A stretch of 64,000 nt of DNA from Bacteroidales bacterium (GTDB lineage Bacteria > Bacteroidota > Bacteroidia > Bacteroidales > WCHB1-69), in contig JAKSMG010000009.1 of assembly GCA_024400755.1 (NCBI GenBank), positions 1-64,000 of the forward strand, given 5' to 3'. A model generated the notes under the pieces. The model was given only the letters and a program-made list of their open reading frames with translations, was not told the origin of the DNA and ran no database searches. This document shows positions 17,958 through 27,360 of the stretch, one piece after another (the stretch's first letter is position 1; each line of letters opens with the position of its first letter). Both the position numbers and the translations under genes were made by a program.

Positions 17958-19078
17958 TGAACGGGCTCTATATCCACATTCCATTTTGCCGACAAAAATG
18001 CATTTACTGTGCCTTTTATTCCACAGTCGCACTATCTAAGAAAAAAGACTTTTTAGACGCATTGGAATGTGAGATTGAGCAAACATTACACTACCTTCCC
18101 TCACGGCAACTTGACACAATCTATTTTGGGGGAGGAACTCCCACCCTATTAAAAATCAACGAATTAGAATCTATAATCAATAAAATCCGAAGACATTACC
18201 TATTGTCTTCGGATTTTGAGTTTACCATAGAGGCCAATCCCGAACAAATTGAACGCAACTACCTCAAAGACCTGATTTCTCTCGGCATCAACCGCATTAG
18301 TTTTGGGGTGCAGTCGTTCAACAACGAGACGCTGCGATTTTTAGGTCGCAAACATAGTGCGGAAGAAGCCATATCGGTGGTTTTCGAAGCAAAAAAGGCT
18401 GGTTTTGACAACATTTCCATTGATTTGATTTATGGCATTACGCAACGGAAGAAAGGCGAATGGGAAGAGGATTTGCGACAAGCCATCAACTTGCCCATCA
18501 GTCATTTGTCCTGCTACGCGCTTACCAAAGAGGAAAACACAATTCTGTGGAAGCAAATCCAGCAAAATAAACTACCGGAAATTGACGAAGACCTTGCCAA
18601 AGACGAATTTTATCAATTACTTCGACTAACTCGCGAAGGCGGTTTTGAACAATACGAAATATCCAACTTTGCCCGAAATGGACAGATTTCGAGACACAAT
18701 TACAGCTATTGGACCCAACAACCCTATCTGGGTTTAGGACCATCGGCTCATTCATTCAACGGACACAGCCGAAAATGGAATGCAAGTCATTTACAGCATT
18801 ACATAGAATATGTGGAAAAAGGATGTTCCGATTTTGATAGCGAGGAACTCAGTCTTGACGATCACTACAACGAATACGTGATGCTCGGCTTACGCACCCG
18901 AAACGGTATCAACTTAGAAAATATTGAACAACAATTTGGCCTTTCCTTCAGGCAATATGCCGAAAAGGAATTAAGACAAATCAATACGTCTTACTATACT
19001 CAAACAGAGAGTTCTATCCTGCTCACCGACGAAGGCAAACTTTTTGCCGACGGCATTGCCGAAACCTTATTTCGCTAA
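17957..19078 (+). CDS. hemW: Radical SAM heme chaperone HemW (coproporphyrinogen III oxidase-like)
   Basis: Radical SAM enzyme of 373 residues. The cluster-binding motif CRQKCIYC (C11, C15, C18; CxxxCxxC) lies at the N-terminus. The SAM-binding GGGTPT is near residues 56-61, and the conserved RISFGVQSF lies near 113-121. The single-Cys spacing and short N-terminus point to HemW, which delivers heme, rather than to oxygen-independent HemN. The C-terminal HemN_C domain is present (LGLRTRNGINLE). It is the last gene of the plus-strand run and converges on the M16 gene with only 4 bases between the stops. Confidence 0.93.
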   Translation: MNGLYIHIPFCRQKCIYCAFYSTVALSKKKDFLDALECEIEQTLHYLPSRQLDTIYFGGGTPTLLKINELESIINKIRRHYLLSSDFEFTIEANPEQIERNYLKDLISLGINRISFGVQSFNNETLRFLGRKHSAEEAISVVFEAKKAGFDNISIDLIYGITQRKKGEWEEDLRQAINLPISHLSCYALTKEENTILWKQIQQNKLPEIDEDLAKDEFYQLLRLTREGGFEQYEISNFARNGQISRHNYSYWTQQPYLGLGPSAHSFNGHSRKWNASHLQHYIEYVEKGCSDFDSEELSLDDHYNEYVMLGLRTRNGINLENIEQQFGLSFRQYAEKELRQINTSYYTQTESSILLTDEGKLFADGIAETLFR

Positions 19079-19082
19079 AATT

Positions 19083-20546
19083 TCAATAACCGAAAATCTG
19101 ATCTATCGTCAGTTTCGTTATTGGACCATACAGTTTCTGCAACTCATCTCCATCAATTTCGGTTTCATCGGCCATAATCACACGAAATTGCGGCTTGTCT
19201 TGAATGAATTTTGTATAAAACGCAACCATATCATCCAAAGTCAAGGCATCAATGGCTTCGTACATCAACTTTCGATAATCACTTTCAAAACCTCGTTTTA
19301 GATTCAAAAAATAGACATCCAAAAACACATTTTGAGGAATTCGAGAATTGGCGAGTTTGTTTTTCACTACTTCTTTCGCCCTATCAAAATCTGTTTGCGA
19401 CAGCGGCAGTTCTTTATTCAATTCCTCCATCGCGGCAAGAGCATTCAACAAATTGTCAGCCGACGTTGCAAAAAAGTCATAATTATACATATAGGCATCC
19501 TTATCGGTCGGCAGGACAAATGCGGATTGTGCAAAAAAATGCTTGTCTTTCAGTTCCTTATGGGTCACCGAACTATCGCCAGAACCAAAATAGCAATTAT
19601 ATACATTGGCAATGGGATACAATTCCACATTGTTCATCTCTGAACGATGATAAATCATCACTCGAGCTTTTTTCAAGTTATACGGAAGAAAAAACACCCT
19701 GTTTTCTGTTACAGGAATCAAATCAAAAGTATTTTCTTCGCTGGATTTATTCATCTTTCGGGGCATTTTGTAGTACTTATTGAGCATTTTAGTCAAATTT
19801 CCCTTAGCCATTGGGCCATAATACAAGATTTCGGGACGATACGACAACAAATAACGCAATAAGTCACACAAAGAATCCGCATTTTGATTTTTCAATTGTT
19901 CATTCGACAAAGTGTAACGGGTTAAGGATTCACCATACATCGCATAACGAGAAAGTGCACCAAAAATGGCATTAGGCACCGATTTGGCGTCCATACGCTG
20001 TTTTTCATAATTAGCCATCACATTCCGCACAAGACTGTCGTTGGCGTGAACATTGGCCAAAAGTTGTGCGAAGCATCTCAGTACAGACTCCATATCTTTA
20101 CTATTCGCACCACTCAACGTCAAGACCGAATAGTCGTCAATACAGGAATAATCCACCGCGCAGGACAATTCGGAAAGTGTCGATTGCCATTTTTCACGAG
20201 GCATATCCTCGCTTTCCAATGCAAAAAAACAAGCCGACAACAAAGGAAGACGTAGATTATGCAATTCCCCGACAGGAAATCTAAACGACAAGAAAAAACC
20301 ACTGTCATTCGTATTTTTTACGCAGTACAATCGCGTCGATTTGTATTTATACGACTGAATTTCCTTCTTAAAATCAATAAATTGAGGAGACCGAAGCGTA
20401 TCATCGGGCATTCCTGCCCCACCCTTCAATGACTGGTCATTCATTTCCAATTTCCTAAGAGGATAATCATTATGAGATGACATTTGTGCGAAAGTCGGGG
20501 ATGTCAAGGCAAGAAAAAAAGAAAAAACGTATAAAAGCAGTCTCAT
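19083..20546 (-). CDS. M16 peptidase-like half-protein lacking the zinc motif
   Basis: A 487-residue exported protein with signal peptide LLLYVFSFFLALTSPTFAQ. The fold pattern and the final block KLYGPITKLTIDQIFGY match the C-terminal halves of large Bacteroidota M16 (insulinase-like) peptidases. M16 proteases cut peptides with an inverted zinc motif HxxEH, which is absent here, so this chain should not be catalytic on its own. It may be the non-catalytic partner of a two-chain M16B enzyme whose active half is encoded elsewhere, or a decayed copy. It is the distal gene of the minus operon starting near 23096, 33 bases after pth. Confidence 0.75.
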   Translation of the reverse strand: MRLLLYVFSFFLALTSPTFAQMSSHNDYPLRKLEMNDQSLKGGAGMPDDTLRSPQFIDFKKEIQSYKYKSTRLYCVKNTNDSGFFLSFRFPVGELHNLRLPLLSACFFALESEDMPREKWQSTLSELSCAVDYSCIDDYSVLTLSGANSKDMESVLRCFAQLLANVHANDSLVRNVMANYEKQRMDAKSVPNAIFGALSRYAMYGESLTRYTLSNEQLKNQNADSLCDLLRYLLSYRPEILYYGPMAKGNLTKMLNKYYKMPRKMNKSSEENTFDLIPVTENRVFFLPYNLKKARVMIYHRSEMNNVELYPIANVYNCYFGSGDSSVTHKELKDKHFFAQSAFVLPTDKDAYMYNYDFFATSADNLLNALAAMEELNKELPLSQTDFDRAKEVVKNKLANSRIPQNVFLDVYFLNLKRGFESDYRKLMYEAIDALTLDDMVAFYTKFIQDKPQFRVIMADETEIDGDELQKLYGPITKLTIDQIFGY

Positions 20547-20579
20547 TCGTAATATCTGACAAATGACAACAAAAACGGT

Positions 20580-21155
20580 CTATTTTGTATTCGCCTGATT
20601 CATGGCTTTTTCGATGCCGACAGTGACAAAGGCGAGGATGGCATTCACAGATTTTTCCACGGCAGCGTCAACCAGCGGTTTTTCTTCAGGAGGAAATTTT
20701 CCCAACACATAATCGACTTGATATCCTTGCGGATAATTTTTGTCGATACCGACACGAATACGCGGAAAATCCTGATGTCCAAGTGTTTCTACGATATGAC
20801 CAAGACCATTATGGGAACCAGGACCGCCCTTGGGTTTCATTTTTATATCCCCAACGGGTAAATCCAAATCATCAGAAACGACCAACATCGATTTGGCCTC
20901 AATCTTTTCTTGGGCAAGCCAGTATTTCACGGCCTTACCGCTCAAATTCATATAGGTAGTGGGAAGAATCAGTGTCAAACTGCGGCCTTTGTGCTTAGCG
21001 TGAGCGACGTAAGCGTGACGCCCCATTTCGAACTTCACATCCAACTTGATCGCCAAGGCATTCACCACTTCAAAACCGATATTATGACGAGTGCCGTTGT
21101 ATTTATCTTCGGCGTTGCCCAAACCGACAATCAGAAACTTTCTGCTATCATCCAT
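20580..21155 (-). CDS. pth: Peptidyl-tRNA hydrolase
   Basis: Releases tRNA from peptidyl-tRNAs that drop off ribosomes. The 191-residue protein has FLIVGLGN with the active-site Asn14 and TRHNIGF with catalytic His24. VVSDDLDLPVGDIK provides the conserved Asp, and GGPGSHNGLGHI is the substrate-binding loop. The usual Pro-Gly after GLGN is replaced by Ala-Glu, which is mild. The gene begins one base after the rsmD stop, so the two are coupled in one operon. Confident. Confidence 0.97.
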   Translation of the reverse strand: MDDSRKFLIVGLGNAEDKYNGTRHNIGFEVVNALAIKLDVKFEMGRHAYVAHAKHKGRSLTLILPTTYMNLSGKAVKYWLAQEKIEAKSMLVVSDDLDLPVGDIKMKPKGGPGSHNGLGHIVETLGHQDFPRIRVGIDKNYPQGYQVDYVLGKFPPEEKPLVDAAVEKSVNAILAFVTVGIEKAMNQANTK

Positions 21156-21156
21156 C

Positions 21157-21723
21157 TTATTCCTCCTCCTTTTCGGTATTTTCTTCGGTCATATTCACAA
21201 AAAAGGTAAAATTCACCTTCCCATAATTTCGATGCTGATAAAACTTGGGATGTTGTGAAAAATCGTGAACTTTAGGATGTTCCATCACCAACCAGCCGTC
21301 TGGTTTCAGCAAATTGTGCTCAAAAACATTGTCGATAATCTGTGAAATATTATCCATATCGTAAGGAGGGTCGGCAAAAATAATGTCGAATTGCTGATGG
21401 CAACGCTGGGTAAAGGTAAAGGCATCCGCCTTGATGACCGAAACCTGGTTATAACCCAATTTCGCGGTAGTTTTACGGATAAAGTCGGCACAACCCTGAT
21501 GGTTATCCACGGAAGTTACCGACACCGCGCCACGCGACGCAAATTCGTAAGTAAGGTTTCCCGTACCGGCAAACAAGTCCAGCACGGTTACCCTATCAAA
21601 ATAGAAATAGTTATTGAGAATATTGAACAAACTTTCCTTAGCCACATCGGTAGTGGGACGCACCGGTAAATTATTTGGTGCAGTGATTTGTCTGCCTCTA
21701 TTTTTTCCACTAATGATTCTCAT
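21157..21723 (-). CDS. rsmD: 16S rRNA (guanine(966)-N(2))-methyltransferase RsmD
   Basis: Methylates G966 of 16S rRNA during small-subunit assembly. The 188-residue protein opens with the family signature MRIISGKNRGRQI and continues with PTTDVAKESLFNIL. The SAM-binding motif VLDLFAGTGNL is near residues 48-58 and the catalytic FADPPYD is near 115. It lies between DUF3822 (6-base gap) and pth (1-base gap). Neighbouring DUF3822 is the usual arrangement in Bacteroidota. Confidence 0.96.
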   Translation of the reverse strand: MRIISGKNRGRQITAPNNLPVRPTTDVAKESLFNILNNYFYFDRVTVLDLFAGTGNLTYEFASRGAVSVTSVDNHQGCADFIRKTTAKLGYNQVSVIKADAFTFTQRCHQQFDIIFADPPYDMDNISQIIDNVFEHNLLKPDGWLVMEHPKVHDFSQHPKFYQHRNYGKVNFTFFVNMTEENTEKEEE

Positions 21724-21729
21724 CCCGTA

Positions 21730-22419
21730 CTAATCTATAATCGTATATTTATCAATATATTTTGTCAATAAACTTTTCAAGGAAGGACGAGTCAAATAAG
21801 AGTGAAAGCAGACGACAGTTTTATCGTCCAGTTGGAATTGTTGTTTCACATTCATCAAAAAATACAATTCGTCTTCCGCTTGAACGTATTTAAATCGATT
21901 GAAAAGCATCGGTTTATTATTTTTCTGAACCAGCAAATCGAGGTATCCGTTATGTTCGTCGGCCCAAATCAAGTTGGCGGAAGCACATTCCTGCAAGACG
22001 AAATGATAAGCCAATGACCAATAGGACAAATAATGTGCCCGAATGCCCAACCTATCCAATGCCGATTTTTCGTCTTTGTAGAGAAAATAAATCATTTGAT
22101 ACACATCCACTTCGGTATCGAAGGTTTGTTCCACTTTGGCGGCATCATACTGCAAGGAGATCAACTTCATTGCGTCTTTGGCATCAAACAACTCGGTGGG
22201 CATCAGCATAGGCGGTTCATTGGCCACCACGACAGCCACTTCGGGATTATCCGAAGGAGTCAGCTTAAAAAATTCTATGGCCTTCACAGACAAGATATCA
22301 CCATCAGCATACAGAAACGACTGTTGACGAAGCGAAGGCGTCCGCTCTACAAGACAAAATCCATTTGGAAAAAGCCAAATGGATTTGTCGTATGGTAAGA
22401 AATCTACAAATTTCATCAT
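21730..22419 (-). CDS. DUF3822 family protein
   Basis: A 229-residue protein that I recognise as the DUF3822 family found next to rsmD across Bacteroidota. It has no signal peptide or membrane segment. The family is thought to share an actin-like/ASKHA-type fold, with short strands such as GFCLVERTPS and HNGYLDLLVQKNNKPMLFNR. The function is unknown. Its start overlaps the stop of the upstream gene at 22419, so the two are coupled in translation. It lacks any catalytic motif I can point to. Confidence 0.85.
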   Translation of the reverse strand: MMKFVDFLPYDKSIWLFPNGFCLVERTPSLRQQSFLYADGDILSVKAIEFFKLTPSDNPEVAVVVANEPPMLMPTELFDAKDAMKLISLQYDAAKVEQTFDTEVDVYQMIYFLYKDEKSALDRLGIRAHYLSYWSLAYHFVLQECASANLIWADEHNGYLDLLVQKNNKPMLFNRFKYVQAEDELYFLMNVKQQFQLDDKTVVCFHSYLTRPSLKSLLTKYIDKYTIID

Positions 22420-23096
22420 TATTCCCAGTTGCCGCTTGTGCTGGCTTCAGTCAAAGAACCCATAATAATATCTTTATATTGTGAACGATATTGAGTTTCT
22501 TCAGCCAAACCGCCATAAAAGATCTTATTGATTAATTTTGTGAATGCGCCAGCGTTTGCCGGAGTGATAGATTTTTCCATATCATACAAGATGTCATCCA
22601 AAGGAACAACAATCATATAAACAGGAATTTCGTATGTTTTGCTGGCAATAGAACCTGTTTGGATTTGGAATTTAGGTCCATCTTGATGTAAAACGTATTG
22701 TAAATTCTTAAAGTTTTCAATTTTGCGAGTCGCGTCGGTTTCCATTGCCTTTTCAGCAGCAGAAATCTCAACGGTTTCCTTACGAAGCAAACCTGCCGCA
22801 AGTGCATCCTTTTCCGTCATACCTTCTGGAATTTCACCCACGTTCTTGATAATGCTGACTTTACCGTTGGTGGCAAAATCTGCCAAGCTATCGGCATCAC
22901 TCATATACGTTTTATATTCGTTTTTGTAAACGGCCTGCAAGTCGCGGATAGTAATCAGTTTTTCCTTGATGATTTCGCAGCGTTCGTTATATACTGCTCT
23001 AAATTTTTCAGGTCTCATAATGCTTCTCATCACCAATACGGCGAGGACGATAATTACGAGGACTAATACAATGCGGAATAAAGTTTTAGCTTTCAT
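22419..23096 (-). CDS. Membrane-anchored protein of unknown function
   Basis: A 225-residue protein with one N-terminal membrane helix (KTLFRIVLVLVIIVLAVLVM) and a long extracytoplasmic part starting with a charged helix (YNERCEIIKEKLITIRDLQ). The start at 23096 is chosen because a -7 box lies at 23137-23130. A longer frame from 23156 would begin upstream of transcription. The N-terminal helix followed by a long alpha-helix looks pilin-like, but no type IV prepilin cleavage site is visible. It is the first gene of the operon leading to DUF3822, rsmD, pth and the M16-like gene. I do not recognise the family. Confidence 0.75.
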   Translation of the reverse strand: MKAKTLFRIVLVLVIIVLAVLVMRSIMRPEKFRAVYNERCEIIKEKLITIRDLQAVYKNEYKTYMSDADSLADFATNGKVSIIKNVGEIPEGMTEKDALAAGLLRKETVEISAAEKAMETDATRKIENFKNLQYVLHQDGPKFQIQTGSIASKTYEIPVYMIVVPLDDILYDMEKSITPANAGAFTKLINKIFYGGLAEETQYRSQYKDIIMGSLTEASTSGNWE

Positions 23097-23129
23097 ATTT
23101 ATGATTTTATTATAGTTCAAAATTGACTG

Positions 23130-23137
23130 CAAAAATA
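23130..23137 (-). promoter_or_regulatory. -7 box for the DUF3822-rsmD-pth operon
   Basis: TATTTTTG on the minus strand, 34 bases upstream of the ATG at 23096. A TTG lies at 23156-23154, 16 bases further up. Confidence 0.6.
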
Positions 23138-23227
23138 ATAAAAATTTTGCTTGCAACTACATTATTTCATTTTTTTGTATGATTGTCTGTTAAAATCAAG
23201 GATTTTCTGTTTGACAATAGTTTGGCA

Positions 23228-23574
23228 TCAAGCATCTTTACCCCTATTTTCAGTCGAAATTATCATTCGCGTTTTGTAAACTCCTTCACCTTCTTCAATC
23301 GTTGTAGATTGGGAATATCGTATGCCAATATAAAGAGAACAGGGTGACACCATATTCTTTAGAACGGGAATCTCAAACCTGCAATCAGCACAGTTATATT
23401 GTAAATTTGCCACACACTAACAATTTGAGAATACTTAATAATCCAGAATAATACCCAATCTATGAAGTTTTTTTACTGTGGAAATAATATTATTTGGAGT
23501 AGAATTCCTTTTTCGACGAAAGAGAATGAAAAAGTTGAAAACAATGCAATTATAATAATCCATCGTTTATTCAT
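23228..23574 (-). pseudogene. Possible decayed small secreted-protein gene
   Basis: This 556-base gap has no intact gene. On the minus strand an ATG at 23574 opens a 33-residue frame with a signal-peptide-like start (MNKRWIIIIALFSTFSFSFV) that stops at 23473. A second frame, from GTG at 23413 to 23228, gives 61 protein-like residues (for example SPCSLYIGIRYSQSTTIEE). The two are in different frames with stops between them. A frame-shifted remnant of one secreted protein would explain both; chance frames are the alternative. Confidence 0.3.
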
Positions 23575-23652
23575 AATTTAACATCTTGAGCATATTATTT
23601 TCGTTAATAATAAAAAGGAAGGGGCTAGTCCCAGATTTAACCACGCTCAACT

Positions 23653-25392
23653 TTATTGTTTTTCATAAACTTTCTTTCCTTCGAACCAGGTAGAGAGCAC
23701 TTTTGTCTTATGAATATCCCTTACCGGGCATTCAAACACGTCTTGATCCGTAAGTACGAAGTCGGCCCATTTTCCGACCTTAATGCTTCCTCGTTCATTT
23801 TCCACGTGCATTTGGTATGCGCCGTTGATAGTAAGTGCACTGAACACCTGGTCAATAGTTATGAGTTCTTCTGGCCACCAAGGCGAGGTATATCTGTCGG
23901 AATTCCCAGGATATTGAAAGCTGCCTGTGACAGCAATTTCCATAATGCCAAAAGGATCGTTAGGAGAACCGAAGGTAGCAGGATAGTCACTGTGTGAGGT
24001 CATAATTGCACCACAGTCAAAGTATGATTTCATTGGATAGGATTTGTCAGCCACATTGGCAGGTGCCAAAGTTTTGACCAATTCTTTCATTTCGTCAGCG
24101 AGAACGTGCCATAAAATTCCGCAAACGACCACAATATCATTGTCGGCCACTCTCTGGTAATCTTCTTCGGGCATATTACGGACGTGAACCAGGGTGTTGC
24201 GAGCTTCTTTCGTGCCTTTGTTTACAAAAGCATTCACGCAACGATGCACGGCTCCGTCACCCATCGTGTGGATATGCATTGTAAGTCCCTGAGCATTGGC
24301 TTTTCCTGTAATATCGGCGACTTCATCTTCTTCCCAATTGGCAATACCGGGGTGTCCGTCCGGATAAGGTTCGAGAGTAAGTCCTGTGCCACCTTCTACC
24401 GTTCCGTCAATAAAAAGTTTGATGTAATTAGCAAAAATATGTTCATTGCTATATTTCTTCATTTCTACTGCCTTAGCAATTTCAGCGTCCACATCTTCGC
24501 AGGAACTCTCAATTTCGTATGACAATCCTAAAAGAAGATTCAGTTTGCCTTCTTTGTCAAGTTTTGCCGCTGCCTCATAAATGCTGCTGTTGCCAAAATA
24601 GTTTGACCATCCGTCCATGTATGTTGTATAACCATTAGCCCAAAGCATCTGGCAGGACATTTCGAGCGCTTTTGTAGCCGGTTCGAGCGAAAACAGATCA
24701 TTAAAGTCAACACCTTTGTTACGGACATAGGTGGCTGCCTGTTCTAACAGAAGACCGTTAGGCTTACCATTCTTATCCATACATATTTCACCACCGCGGA
24801 TTTGGGATTTCAACACATTTCCACTTTCATCCATAACGCCAGCATTGCGAAGGCACGCCGTATTGACCAGAGCTTTGTGTCCTTCGGAATCATATACATA
24901 TAGTGGGATATCTGGACAAATCGCATCCAACTGATCGCGGGTTGGCATACCTTCGGCGGTGAAAGTGTGATAATTCCACCCCATTCCAAATATTCCCCTT
25001 TTCCCTTCCGATTTTGCCTCTTCATAGGCTGTTTTCACTTTCTCAAAAAACGAATCGATTCCGTCAGATTCGTTACTAATGGTAAGACCTCCCAAACATA
25101 CCAACGCATTACCCATAAGATAGTGTGCATGTCCCTCAGTACATCCCGGCATCACCATACCTTTTCCCGTATGGTCTATGATTTGTGTAACTCCTTCTTT
25201 AATAAAGGCAGCTGCCCCGTCTTTATCACCAACATAAATGTATTTGCCATCTTTGATGGCGATGGCTTCAGCCACAGGTGTTTCAATATCAGCAGTATGT
25301 ATACTACCATAAACCACCGTGTCTGCGATTTGCTTTTTACATCCTGTCATTACACAGAGTATAACGACTAAAGAAAACATAATTTTTTTCAT
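23653..25392 (-). CDS. YtcJ-like amidohydrolase lipoprotein (first copy)
   Basis: A 579-residue amidohydrolase_3 family protein. The signal peptide carries a lipobox (VMTGCKK), so it is probably anchored in the envelope, unlike typical cytosolic family members. The metal-binding HxH is in CTEGHAHYLMG. Later motifs are LTMHIHTMGDGAVH and the distal Asp in SHSDYPATFGSPNDPFG. Substrates of YtcJ relatives include N-substituted formamides and similar amides, but the substrate here is unknown. It is similar in layout to the gene at 30721-32484, and the two flank a barrel and an MscS gene. It has 215 bases of AT-rich upstream sequence without a clear -7 box. Confidence 0.9.
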   Translation of the reverse strand: MKKIMFSLVVILCVMTGCKKQIADTVVYGSIHTADIETPVAEAIAIKDGKYIYVGDKDGAAAFIKEGVTQIIDHTGKGMVMPGCTEGHAHYLMGNALVCLGGLTISNESDGIDSFFEKVKTAYEEAKSEGKRGIFGMGWNYHTFTAEGMPTRDQLDAICPDIPLYVYDSEGHKALVNTACLRNAGVMDESGNVLKSQIRGGEICMDKNGKPNGLLLEQAATYVRNKGVDFNDLFSLEPATKALEMSCQMLWANGYTTYMDGWSNYFGNSSIYEAAAKLDKEGKLNLLLGLSYEIESSCEDVDAEIAKAVEMKKYSNEHIFANYIKLFIDGTVEGGTGLTLEPYPDGHPGIANWEEDEVADITGKANAQGLTMHIHTMGDGAVHRCVNAFVNKGTKEARNTLVHVRNMPEEDYQRVADNDIVVVCGILWHVLADEMKELVKTLAPANVADKSYPMKSYFDCGAIMTSHSDYPATFGSPNDPFGIMEIAVTGSFQYPGNSDRYTSPWWPEELITIDQVFSALTINGAYQMHVENERGSIKVGKWADFVLTDQDVFECPVRDIHKTKVLSTWFEGKKVYEKQ

Positions 25393-25607
25393 AGTAATAA
25401 ACCATTAAATTAATTGATGATATTTAATTTCCATTCGTTTTTTTTTCACTTAAAGCACGTCATTGTGGGCACTCTAAGCAAAAGCACAGGAAGCATTTTC
25501 CATTTTAAGATTGCCAATCCGGAAGATATTGACCATAGGCGGCTGATATACTTTTTCATTTAATATTATAATAAATTTCGCATATTCACCAAAATCTCAA
25601 AATATCA

Positions 25608-27359
25608 TTAGAATCGGTAATTGATACCTAAACGCAATGCTCTATGTCCAGGATTCGTGTTTTTTATTTTAAAATAATTTTTATCTTCATTCCAAGTTTC
25701 TTCATAGACAGCCTTATCCACAATATCATTCAATTCCACATATATATCCAATCCTTTAATGACAGTCTTCACAAAGCGAAGATTTGCGATAATGTCCTCT
25801 CCCGAAAGATTGTAAGCGGATTCTCGGGCGCTAAGATATACAAGGCTTGAACTTAACTTCGTAGTTGGATTGAGCGATACTTCAACATTGGTTCCTATCT
25901 CATAACTGAACTCTTTCTTATTAGCCACTTTATTGTTACCATAAATATCGTAACTCATTCCTGCCCAGATTTCCGCATTGACAACTTTTCCATTCATCTT
26001 AAAATCCAACTTTGATCCAAAAGAATCCTGTCGTTTATTGTTAATCCAAGTCCGTAACGTCTTCACGCCAGGATCAGATGCCTGTGGACTTGCGACATCA
26101 ATAACTTTTTCAAATGAGTTACGTTTGTTACAATAGTTCACGTCAAGTTTCAGCACAAAGGCATCTCTCTTATAAGTATATCCGAGATTAACCTTGTTAA
26201 TGACTTCCGGTTTAAGTTCCGGATTACCCATAATGTACTCGCCTTCCGATTCGCCTATCATCAGCGTAGGACACAATTTCTTATAATCCGGGCGAGAGAT
26301 TGACCTGCTGTAATAGAGTTCCAATGCGTGTTTTTCATTAATGCGAAACTGAACACCTGCATTCAGAAGATTCTGTACATCAAACTTATCAAAAAGATTC
26401 TCTAAATTTCTTTGGACCAGTTTCTCCTCCAATTTGTCCATAAGCGTTTGTTTATAGAACTGCACCCTCTCCTTCACATAAATATCAAACTTGCCAATGG
26501 TATAAGTAAGATTCACGTATGGTTCGATGGCATTGGCCGTATAGAAGTACGACTGACGGTATGATATTGAATCCCGCCAGGTATTATCCATCAATGTCGC
26601 AGCATTATACGCATCAAGATCTTGATTTGAAATAAAATCCAGACCCGTATTCAACTTCAGTTGACTACGTTTGAAGCTGAACAAATCATTGTACGAAATC
26701 GAACATCTGGTATCGAATCCATTCAGGTTTCCGTATGTAGCGTATGTTTTGGGGTCGGGATAAAAATTTCCGGATGTTGATCTTTGATTCAGATCTGAAT
26801 TGATATCCACGACCTCTGAGGCCACAATGTCCAAACGTGCATTCGGTCTCGATGAAAATTTATGTGTATAGGCGATTTCTGCATTAATATCGTGTCGCTT
26901 AAAGAACGTAGTATCAAATTGAGTACCATTAAGGATTGACCTGTCGGCATTATAGCGATCGGTCAACAAATGAGAAGTTTCGTTTCTGCCATTATAGCCA
27001 TAGCCTATTGAAGCTGTCAGAATATTGAATTCATTGAAAGTATATCCAAAATTAATACTTGCACCAGCACCCAAGGTTCTCTGTTTCACATCTTTGTTTT
27101 CCTCTTTGTAATACTCATTTTCCTCTTTCTTTTCATCGAGCAGACAAGTCGTCACCGAATAGGGCTGATAACTATGTCCGAAGTAGATGTTCGTACCTAT
27201 AAAGAACTTCTTTCCTTTATATTTCAAATTAAAATCAAGAATTTCCGTATTGTTCTGTTTGAAATTCCAATCTCCACTAACATCTAGGTCTCCTTCCACC
27301 TGAGCTGAGACCAAGGTCACACACAAAGACAAAAACGCAAATGCAAATATTTTTTTCAT
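25608..27359 (-). CDS. Plugless outer-membrane beta-barrel protein (TonB-receptor-like barrel)
   Basis: A 583-residue exported barrel with signal peptide MKKIFAFAFLSLCVTLVSAQ. The pattern SRSISRPDYKKLCP followed by EYIMGNPELKPEVINKVNLG is typical of the outer-membrane barrel family that forms the C-terminal part of many Bacteroidota TonB-receptor-like proteins. It ends in an aromatic (LRLGINYRF), as barrels do. The N-terminal carboxypeptidase-regulatory and plug domains found in relatives such as the gene at 34580 are missing. It may therefore be an open or differently gated pore. The start at 27359 is taken for its signal peptide; it follows the MscS stop by one base, so they share an operon. 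Confidence 0.85.
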   Translation of the reverse strand: MKKIFAFAFLSLCVTLVSAQVEGDLDVSGDWNFKQNNTEILDFNLKYKGKKFFIGTNIYFGHSYQPYSVTTCLLDEKKEENEYYKEENKDVKQRTLGAGASINFGYTFNEFNILTASIGYGYNGRNETSHLLTDRYNADRSILNGTQFDTTFFKRHDINAEIAYTHKFSSRPNARLDIVASEVVDINSDLNQRSTSGNFYPDPKTYATYGNLNGFDTRCSISYNDLFSFKRSQLKLNTGLDFISNQDLDAYNAATLMDNTWRDSISYRQSYFYTANAIEPYVNLTYTIGKFDIYVKERVQFYKQTLMDKLEEKLVQRNLENLFDKFDVQNLLNAGVQFRINEKHALELYYSRSISRPDYKKLCPTLMIGESEGEYIMGNPELKPEVINKVNLGYTYKRDAFVLKLDVNYCNKRNSFEKVIDVASPQASDPGVKTLRTWINNKRQDSFGSKLDFKMNGKVVNAEIWAGMSYDIYGNNKVANKKEFSYEIGTNVEVSLNPTTKLSSSLVYLSARESAYNLSGEDIIANLRFVKTVIKGLDIYVELNDIVDKAVYEETWNEDKNYFKIKNTNPGHRALRLGINYRF

Positions 27360-27360
27360 A

